Assembly (NCBI GenBank): GCA_002081555.1
Contig: MZNV01000902.1
Span: 1-36,761, forward strand
DNA: 36,761 bases
Reading direction: 5' to 3'
Origin: Protostelium mycophagum
Lineage: Eukaryota > Evosea > Variosea > Protosteliida > Protosteliaceae
Shown: one piece after another, positions 21,614 through 29,341 of the stretch
Position numbering within the stretch: position 1 is the stretch's first letter
Layout: every line of letters begins with the position of its first letter
Notes under the pieces: generated by a model
Told to the model about the DNA's origin: nothing
Database searches by the model: none
Seen by the model: the letters and a program-made list of their open reading frames with translations, nothing else
Program-made: the position numbers and the translations under genes

Positions 21614-21925
21614 GTCAATCATGAACATCAAAGGATCGTTGAATATTTTAAATCTGTTACCAAGGGTGTGCGAATGGCGCAGAACCAATAAAGACAGTAC
21701 GCTCATTTAAGTTTATATCAATTGTGATGAGAGGAGACAGATCATCACGCTCTTTTGTTGACCTCACATATTGGGGTGATGACTTTGGTTGTCTCCAAGT
21801 GACGTTGTCTCTTAATCCTGGGTGAATTGACAGTTACCTTTAATTCCGAAGAAATTTCGAACACCCACCAAAAATTGGGACACGCGTTTCATGCATTTTG
21901 ACACCAACGATACACGAACAACACG

Positions 21926-22227
21926 ATGATGACCTCACAGACACACACACAGCTCAGATCAGTACGTGAGTTGTATCTTGCAGATCCTCTAATACTGTTC
22001 AGTTCTACTCCTTCTTCAGCCAGAGAAACCGAGAAACAACACAACGATGCAAAGATGAAGCACCACTCGAGGCCACAACACAACGAAAACGAAAGCATCA
22101 GGATCAAGCTCTACACTTGCTGAAAGGCAACAATCCATCAGAAACGGATGCAGATACAATGCTGATGCCCCCACCGCTGCTGCCACACAAAATTCAGATC
22201 AAAAGATTGAGGATAAACGCCATGTAG
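21926..22227 (+). CDS. Small basic orphan protein
   Basis: Starting at the ATG at 21926 (MMTSQTHTQLRS), a short intron with donor GTACGT and an acceptor ending GTTCAG joins a second exon, FYSFFSQRNRETTQR, KRKHQDQALHLLKGNNPSE, MLMPPPLLPHKIQIKRLRI, with a stop at 22225-22227. The product is about 86 residues, basic and Pro/Leu-rich near its end. I do not recognise the family. It converges with the PIH/CS gene with only 37 nt between the two stop codons. The coding case rests on one clean splice pair and a protein-like composition. Confidence 0.4.
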
Positions 22228-22264
22228 ATTGATGTGCTAATCTCCATTTTCATTTCTGTACATC

Positions 22265-22931
22265 TCAGTTCTTCAAAGGTAGAATTATCTCTAAAATTGA
22301 AGTGTTTGGTCTCCACTTAGCAATGGTGTTCTTTGCGTCCACCAATTGAGGCAAGGACAGTGCGAGTTGACTGCAGATGTCAATCAATTTTTGTTGAGCT
22401 GGAAATTCTACACCCACTATTCTGAAGACTCGACCTCAACTGATCTCTCGGTAACATCCAACAAAACATCTGCAACCTTTTTGACACCAGGCATGGTGAC
22501 CTTTAGAAGCATCCACTCGCCACCTGCCTCCACTTCTGACAGTTGATGTCTTCAACAATGAGATGAGGCAAAAATCCAATTTTAACTCACTGTGGCTCTT
22601 TCTTCTTTTTCTGGACAATCGTCTCGTCAGGATCTTCTATCTCTTTCACTCGACTTGAATTTTGTACTGATGATTTGAGAGGATTCTTAGTTCACGATCG
22701 CCTACCCTCTGACTTTTGAAAATGATATTCAATTGAAGACAGATCTCTAGGGTCAACAGCTGAATTTAATAGTTTCTAAACCGATTTAATCATCACACAA
22801 GACAAGCATTCTAGCCTCACGTCTGCTTCAGCTTCCGCCTTTGCGTCTTCTTGCTCATCAGCTTCTTTCTGAAGCTTTTCGCATTCTTCGAAGAGGTTGA
22901 GGAGTTCTTTTGTGCTGTTAGGGTTCCACAT
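22265..22931 (-). CDS. PIH-family/CS-domain protein, DNAAF6 (TWI1)-like
   Basis: ATG at 22931 opens a Glu/Lys-rich helical N terminus (STKELLNLFEECEKLQKEAD). Then come VDPRDLSSIEYHFQKSE, an acidic/basic linker (KEIEDPDETIVQKKKKEP), and a beta-sandwich resembling the C-terminal CS part of PIH proteins: GEWMLLKVTMPGVKKVADV, LLDVTERSVEVES, LALSLPQLVDAKNTIAKW and ILEIILPLKN, followed by the stop at 22265. The pattern (K.xxMPGV, LDVxxxxV, LSLPxLVD) matches DNAAF6/PIH1D3 and its algal relative TWI1, co-chaperones that help preassemble axonemal dyneins. Its small size also fits DNAAF6. Another PIH member or an unrelated CS-domain co-chaperone is possible. Five exons; one border near the SVEVE segment is uncertain. 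Confidence 0.55.
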
Positions 22932-22970
22932 GCGGTTCTCCTTTAAAATGGCTGGTGTGGTTTCGATCAG

Positions 22971-22980
22971 GTCACGTGAC
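22971..22980. promoter_or_regulatory. GTCACGTGAC palindrome in a divergent promoter
   Basis: This 10-bp perfect palindrome lies between the divergent PIH/CS gene (ATG 22931, minus) and the TPR-like gene (ATG 23045, plus). It is the same core as in the palindrome at 15910-15925. Confidence 0.55.
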
Positions 22981-23044
22981 ACGTAAGCCGAATCACATCA
23001 CCGAATCGAAGATCACTTCATCGGGAACGAGCCATAAAGAAGCC

Positions 23045-24477
23045 ATGAGCACCGCACAGTCATTTTTAGATGAGGTAGAGCAGGAGGACGAGCGTTTAAT
23101 GCAGAGGGTCATAGACTCTGGTGTTGCAGAGGACGATGAGGAAGGTATCGCAGCAGCAGTCGGAGAAATACAAGATTTAGAAGGTGAATGGATCAAAAGA
23201 GAATTCGTGAAACTGAATGTTTAGACGAGGTGGACGACCTGATCGGCGAGGCACAAGATCACTATTTTGAAATGAACATGGAAGCGGCAGCTGAAGCCGC
23301 TCGTAAAGCCCTGAAGTTATCACCAACAGAAAGCGATGCCAGAGATATTCTCACATTAGCCCTCCTCGGTATGGCTCCAACCCCTTACGAAGAGATCATA
23401 AACATATACAAAGACCTAGAAGAGGTCAGTCCCGTTTATCATGCTAATAATTTAATGAGGAGCAGAGACATTTGTGGAGCGTGGAGGCTGCCAGCCAGAA
23501 AGAGATCGCCACAATCCTCAGGATCAGTTACCTCTCAGGAAATACAGATTTATTTTGTAGGGCCGCGAGAAAGACAGTCACCTCTCAAGGTCAGCATGAG
23601 AGTTGGATCAAGTGTCATTTAGACATTTATAGATTCCATGTTGAACGCAGCATATGTGTTGGCGCTGCTGGCAGATGCTGGGGAGAAACAGTTAGAGCCA
23701 CTCTTACAACGAGTACACCTCAACAGATCAACAACAGAAGAGGACGACTCGTTGAATGACTCTAAGGATGAGGTAACATCATTTACTCTTTCAACCATAT
23801 TCAAATCTCTTTTCTCAATGGCGTGAGATATCAACTTTTTGTTAACGTGTCAATTACCTGCAGACATTAGATCTCCTGCTTAGTCATGTGTGAGACACCT
23901 TTTTATATTCGTCTGAAAGCTTCTATTGGCATAAAAATGGATTATATAATTCGGAAAAGCGAACGATAAGCAATTTCGGGTTCGTTCATATCGACACAGT
24001 CTACCGCATCCCTTGCCGCACTGCGAAGTCAAGCGTGTCTGAGCGAGGCCAGTACTAAGGTGGGAGACCACTTGGGAAGCCCTCGTGACGAACTCTTTTG
24101 TACTATTTTATTTCATGCATGAACTACCCTGCAAAAACAAAGAATAATGCTGAACAGGTGTATGCTGCTTACGCTGCCATACTCGACCACACTCTTCAGG
24201 TTGAAGGAGTCAGGAAGCTTTCTGAAATAGCATCTGATAAGACAGATAAAGGCCTGGCCACATCATTATATTCTCTTTATCTGCAAGAGAATGGGGAGCA
24301 CAACACTGCCCAAGATATCATAAACAATAAGATCAAGGTAAATATAACTTGACAATGCTTTGCTGAAAATTAAAGTCTGGTGGGGATGCTAATGTTTATG
24401 CAATGGAGGCATTTTTGGCGGGAAAAAAGGCAGACCTGACAGGTGTTGCAGACATCATCAAAAAGAGATTCAGATAA
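23045..24477 (+). CDS. TPR-like helical-repeat protein hosting an intronic 5S rRNA gene
   Basis: The ATG at 23045 (MSTAQSFLDEVEQEDERL) starts an acidic N terminus. Helical-repeat sequence follows: EVDDLIGEAQDHYFEMNMEA, ARKALKLSPTESDARDILTL, YEEIINIYKDLEEEQRHLW, ATILRISYLSGNTDLFCRAA, MLNAAYVLALLADAGEKQ, VYAAYAAILDHTLQVEGV and ATSLYSLYLQENGEHNTAQ, ending DIIKKRFR with stop 24475-24477. About 300 residues of tandem helix pairs suggest a TPR-type scaffold. The first repeat somewhat resembles TPRs of TFIIIC subunit GTF3C3/tau131, but the protein is far shorter, so that identity is only a guess. The intron ending at 24142 contains a complete 5S gene in sense orientation; a 24-nt microexon (23864-23887) may lie before it. 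The stop overlaps GATAAA and is nine bases from the convergent neighbour's stop. Confidence 0.7.
23980..24093 (+). rRNA. 5S ribosomal RNA gene, copy B (intronic)
   Basis: It is identical in all 114 bases to the copy at 3780-3893, from GTTCGTTCATATCG to CTCGTGACGAAC, with intact closing helix, box A-like CGAAGTCAAGC and box C-like GGTGGGAGACCACTTGGGAA. The terminator TTTT is at 24096-24099. The shared flank GCAATTTCGG directly upstream suggests a short conserved upstream promoter element. It lies in the intron of the TPR-like gene, on the host gene's sense strand. Confidence 0.95.
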
Positions 24478-24486
24478 AATAACCGT

Positions 24487-25353
24487 TCAACTCTTTATCT
24501 TGGTGCATTTCTCTCCGAAGAGATAGGTTCCTGCAGGGTTCACCCCTAAATAGGCTGCAACTCTGCCGGATTTTTTGTCCCAGTAGCTCAGCATCCTCTC
24601 AAAGATCTTTCCCTTCACATCCACTCTGAATACGGCCACTGTATTCATCTTGCTTCTGTGGCTTTTGGTGTGGCCGATGGAGGGGCTGAATACCACAGCT
24701 TCGACACCACCGAATGGGGTGTTTTCGGGAGTTGTAGATACGGAAAAGCCGATCATGGGGGGGTCGGAGGGGGTGGGTCTGAACAATATTTAACCTCGCA
24801 CATGACGTCGTCGTACCTAATCGCTGAGACAATTTGGAAATCGTCCGGCAGGACGAACGGTGATTCAGCGAGGGAGTCTAAACTGATAGTGGCAGTCTCA
24901 TTGTTCATTGTATGGATGACAGGAAGATTTTCTGGTGCCTCCAGTAGGACCTTGTTGAATTATGATTTGAAAAACAAGATGTAAAGAATAAGTCACCTGC
25001 ATAACGGAGCACATGGACCCGGCAACACAGTGAGGAGGGCGGAAAGACCCGTCACCAACTACAACGATGTCTCCGGTCAGTCCCAACTGTACACGTTCGT
25101 TGTAGTTTGCTGTTGTGAGGACTCCTGAGCTGAGCATGAGATTCCCAAAGGCGGAATGGTGCATGTCACTGCTGTAACCGCCGTGATATGCGAAGGAATG
25201 AGTATTATAGAGGGTGGAATAAGAGTAGCCATGGGCCATCTCATCAGAGACGGTACCATATTGTGAGAGTACAAGTTGAACAGAGATGCTTAATAGTATA
25301 ACAACTGCACAAAGTCAGAGGTATTCCAATGAATGAATATACTTACTTTTCAT
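24487..25353 (-). CDS. Secreted orphan protein
   Basis: ATG at 25353 with a seven-base first coding exon, joined across a short intron, gives a typical signal peptide: MKIVILLSISVQLVLSQYG, probably cleaved after Ser near residue 16. The mature part (about 215 residues) starts Tyr/His/Ser-rich (GYSYSTLYNTHSFAYHGGYS) and contains LMLSSGVLTTANYNERVQ, DIVVVGDGSFRPPHCVAG, MIGFSVSTTPENTPFGGVEA and WDKKSGRVAAYLGVNPAG. It ends EKCTKIKS with stop 24487. It has few cysteines. A 38-nt intron starting GTACGACGACGTCATG is needed to keep the frame. No family is recognised. It is probably extracellular or in the secretory pathway. Confidence 0.7.
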
Positions 25354-25615
25354 TTCTGATTTTTTCAAGTTTGACATTGGTGGTGGTAGTTTGTTTCGTG
25401 AGTTTTGATCGTCGTTCGTAGGCGTGCGTGCTTGTGTGAGAATGAAGCACACATTTTTCTCTCTGCTTCGGAGGAAAATGAGGGCGTCTGGAAGAACACG
25501 TCATGATATCACCTTCAATTCGTTCCCTCATTTATTTATTTCCATAAGGAATCTGTCTCTTCCAGACTTTCTGTCAGTGTGACATGTGTGATTTGTCCAA
25601 GATCTACAACGCGAG

Positions 25616-27457
25616 ATGGTTGTGAAAATTCCAGAATTAAATGAGAGGTCATCAGTTCAGCGCATACAGTCATGGAAGATCAAACAGGACTTATTTTATT
25701 GTTGGAATGATCATGGTGATTACTTGTTACCTTCTTTTCTGGGGAGGGAATGGCGAAGAATCAAATACGTTGCAAAAGTTGAAAGCTGGAACGTTGAAGG
25801 GAACGAAAACATTAGTATTGCCTTTTCGTTTGTTCGAATTTCCAAAAGAGGTGCTTTGACAAGATAATGATCATCTAAATACGGTAGATCCTAGATCTTG
25901 CGGACACCCTCGAAATGTTGGATTTGTCAAACAATCAGTTGTCTTCTCTGCCAGATGATTTTCATAAATTGACACACCTGAAGATTTTGTTCCTCTCGAA
26001 CAACAAATTCAGTGAATTACCAGAGGTGATCAACCCCACATCGGCCTCTTATTCATTCAGCTCGCAGGTTCTCAGTAAATGCACCAGCCTGTCTATGATT
26101 GTCGCCAGGGGAAATAATTTAAAGAGGATCAGAGGACTCCCACCAAATCTTCAATGGTTAACATTGACAAACAACCAACTTGAAGAGCTTCCTGAAGAGA
26201 TCGGTAATCTTTAGATTCAAAATCTTGGTTCATGTCTACAGGTCAGTGTTCCAAACTTCAAAAATTACTTTTGGCGGGAAATCGTCTCAAAACACTCCCA
26301 CAAGAGTTATCCAAATGTACCAACTTGGAATTACTGAGATTAGGTTCCAACCAATTAGAAGGTCTGCCAGAGTGGCTTCTAAAGATGCCAAAACTATCCT
26401 GGTTAGGTTACTCTGGTAATCCCTTCCTGCAAAGCAAGGAGAAGGTGAGGCGTCATCTTGGATGACATTAAATATTTATGATCATTCAATTGGCGGCATT
26501 TTTATTTATGATTGTATTGATCTGACATTTATAGGAGATAGATGATACTTATCCCATAGCAGAGATACCATGGAGTGGTCTAACCATACAAAATAAGTTG
26601 GGAGAAGGTACCACACCACGATGAAATATGTATTAATATACACAGGAGCATCTGGTGTTGTCTTCAAAGCAAAATGGAAAGAGACACAGGTGATCTTCTA
26701 CAAACCAAAGTTATTTTTGGTTCTGCACGAACCTTCTTACAACCTACGCCAGGAGCACCTATTATAACACTCTGTGACAGAAGCAGGTTGCCGTCAAACT
26801 TTTCAAAGGCACGATGACCAGTGATGGACTTCCAGCCAAAGAGATGACCGCACACATCGGCTCAGGACAACACCCAAACATCATACATCTCTCTGGGAAA
26901 ATATCTGGACACCCTGAAAAGAATAAGGGTCTGGTGATGCAGCTCATCGATTCGAAATTTAAAAGTGTGGCGGGCCCGCCAAGTTTTTCGACATGTACAC
27001 GAGACGTTTATGATGAGACGATTCGCGTGAGTTTTCTTGTGTCTCTGAGGATGCTGGCTGGTGTTGCTTCAGCCTTGCGCCATCTGCACGAAAAAGGTCA
27101 GTGAAATGTCATCATCTACAATGATGTATTTACGCCATAGGAGTGGCACACGGAGATGTATACGGACATAATCTACTGTACAGTTCAGAGGGGGAGATAT
27201 TACTCGGCGATTTCGGAGCCGCATCTTTCGTGCCGACAAGCCCCGGGCAACCCGAGCTCCTCGAGAAGATAGAAGTCAGAGCTTTTGGGATATTTTTGGA
27301 CGAGATATTGAACATATCGGAGATATCAGATCAGCACACAAAAACGGAGTTATACGAATTAAGAAGAAGGAGTGTCACAGGAGAGGTGGAGAATCGTCCC
27401 AATTTCAAGGAAATCGAAGAGAAGATCAAGAATTTAAAACCAGAATTGGGAGGATAA
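25616..27457 (+). CDS. Leucine-rich-repeat protein kinase (HGD-type catalytic loop)
   Basis: At least five LRRs run from about 25750 to 26450: LEMLDLSNNQLSSLPDDF, LKILFLSNNKFSELPEVI, LQWLTLTNNQLEELPEEI, LQKLLLAGNRLKTLPQEL and LELLRLGSNQLEGLPEWL. A protein kinase domain follows (26570-27440): P-loop GEGASGVVF, VAVKLFKG with the ATP-binding Lys, catalytic loop VAHGDVYGHNLL and GDFGAASFV, then the short C-lobe motif IEVRAFGIFLDEIL. Asp, Asn and DFG are present, so catalysis is likely, but HRD is HGD and the APE/activation segment is very short. This arrangement is known from bacterial and some plant or protist LRR kinases rather than animal receptor kinases. No transmembrane receptor architecture is evident. 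The start is uncertain; an ATG at 25616 or about 25673 could be used. The stop overlaps GATAAA. Confidence 0.85.
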
Positions 27458-27542
27458 AAGAATTGTAGACGAGTAGCTACCTGATCACTTTTGCTTGAAC
27501 TACTGCGTGAGAAAATTCTGCTGAAGAATATAAATAAGCGAA

Positions 27543-28551
27543 TTATTTATGTGATTTCCTCCATACTGCCAACATCTCTGCCCCTTTTCTTCCATCAAAA
27601 GAGTCAACCGGTTCCTTTCACAGTCAAAACGTGAAGAAATTTTATTTGATGTTATTTGATGTTATTTGATGCTTATGGAGCTTACCTCTTGGTATATACG
27701 CTCAAATCCAAGAGGTATCAATAGATCAGAATAATCCTCTGGTGTAACTGAAAAAGGGGGTCCTTCTTCTCTGAATGGAACTGTATGTTTTCAGATGTCA
27801 TTCTAGGAATATGATGTCTATGAGTACTCACTGATGGGGAAGATGAGAGTGATGAGCTGCCCAGAAGGCACGATAATTTGTGCCATTTTTTCAGCCCATT
27901 TCTGTCGGAGAGAACGTTGCAGTGCACAAAAAAATCTGATCTCTTCAGTTATTATTCCTTCTGCCATAGGAACATTGATTTCATTGGTGAATGTACTCAC
28001 GTATAATCATACACAGTCTCATATTTTCCTGTTATTTCAAAGAAATTGCCCGCTTGAACCTCCACTCTCGATCTATCCTCCTGAGGTATCTTTCCACTCT
28101 TCAGTACACTGAAAGAGCCAACTTTGCCTTCAAAACTTACATTCTGATCTAGCCATTCATTCGCTTTGGAAACAGCAAGTGGTGATAAGTCCAAGCCAAT
28201 ACATTTCCTCGCTGACTTCCCACCATGGGCAGAGGGTATTTGAGAGAACAATGCCAAATCATAGCCTCCACCACAGCCTGGCACCAATACGGGACCTGCA
28301 AAATCTTCGTTCGAGTTATATATGATGGTGATGATCACCTTCTCCTATTTTCCAATTCTTCTTTTCAAATAGGCCAATGATTCCTGGTGCTGGTACCTTC
28401 TGGTCCCAAGGGGTCATCTAATCATATTAGACCATGTTTTAACCATTTGGAATTGATATACATTCCGTTGCCACAATTCCTCCCATCCGCCCTCCTCTTT
28501 TGCGATTCTGTGTAATTCTGAGGGTGTGCGGACGTTGCTTTGTGATGTCAT
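27543..28551 (-). CDS. TPMT-family SAM-dependent methyltransferase
   Basis: ATG at 28551 gives SELHRIAKEEGGWEELWQRN, then PWDQKVPAPGIIGLFEKKNW, the thiopurine-methyltransferase signature start. The SAM site is VLVPGCGGGYDLALF, followed by CIGLDLSPLAVSKANEWL, VQAGNFFE and VYDYTFFCALQRSLRQKWAE, then VPSGQLITLIFPI, EGPPFSVTPEDYSDLL and a C-terminal KGAEMLAVWRKSHK ending at 27543. It transfers methyl groups to a small thiol, halide or similar acceptor; fungal and plant members of this fold include thiol and halide methyltransferases, so the substrate cannot be fixed. The last intron contains three tandem copies of TTATTTGATG. It shares a 115-bp divergent promoter with the acyl-CoA-binding protein gene. 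Confidence 0.85.
27642..27671. repeat. Three tandem copies of a 10-bp unit
   Basis: TTATTTGATG occurs three times without change inside the last intron of the TPMT-family gene. It is probably a young slippage repeat. Confidence 0.9.
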
Positions 28552-28580
28552 TGTTCGATTGTTATGTTCTCAAGCACACT

Positions 28581-28590
28581 GTGACGTCAC
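28581..28590. promoter_or_regulatory. CRE-like palindrome GTGACGTCAC
   Basis: A perfect CRE (TGACGTCA core) lies in the 115-bp promoter shared by the TPMT-family gene (30 bp from its ATG) and the acyl-CoA-binding protein gene (77 bp from its ATG). bZIP factors of the ATF/CREB type bind this sequence in fungi and animals. Confidence 0.6.
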
Positions 28591-28666
28591 ACAACGAAAG
28601 GGATTAAATATTTTTCCGACGGATTATTATTTCTCCTGCCAAACAACAAATAAACCACAACCGACA

Positions 28667-29148
28667 ATGACCGACACGCAATTCAAGAAAGCTGTTGATA
28701 TCATCCAAAATCTTCCCAAAGAGGGAGAGGTTCAACCGAGCAACCCTGAGAAACTGAAGGTGGATGATAAATTCTTTTAACATCTTCTAACAACCGCAGT
28801 TCTATGGCTACTATAAGCAAGGTACTTATCAATTCTTCATTGCATTATTTTAAAGCGTGACAGCGACTGAGGGAGACAACAACACTGACCGTCCTGGCAT
28901 GTTTGATTTCGTCGGTAAATACAAATGGTGGGTCTTGCCATGTTTATGTAACTAATTGTGTGGAGGGATGCTTGGGCAGAACACAAGGGTATGAGCAGTG
29001 AGGATGCCAAAAAAGCCTACGTCAACACTTTTGTCGAGGTAACGAGATTGTTGAATGAAAATCAACAAATGATTGTATTTAGACTTTTGAGAAATACGCT
29101 GACAATGCTGATGCAAAGAAGCATGTTGCCGATGTAAAGAGTGCATAA
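28667..29148 (+). CDS. ACBP: Acyl-CoA-binding protein
   Basis: This small cytosolic carrier binds medium and long-chain acyl-CoA esters. Five exons encode about 87 residues: [20 protein letters not shown], then the ligand-binding core [38 protein letters not shown] and [15 protein letters not shown], ending [15 protein letters not shown]. The conserved Tyr/Lys residues of the acyl-CoA site (YGYYKQAT and KYKWDAW) are all in place and the length is the family standard. Introns are short. The stop TAA lies within CATAAA, and AATAAA-like sequence follows at once. The CRE at 28581 is the evident regulatory site. Confidence 0.97.
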
Positions 29149-29341
29149 ATCCACATCTATAGAACCCATAAAAAATGATATCTCAGCATTAATCTTTCAC
29201 AAATCCTCCCAAAAATTCAATTTAATTTTTTGAAAATGGCTAAGACTTATTTAATATTTAATAACAAATATTGAAAAACTGTCACGATTTATTGTCGCGA
29301 GGCTATATGATTGTACGTTCTTTGATTGTGATTCTAAGATG

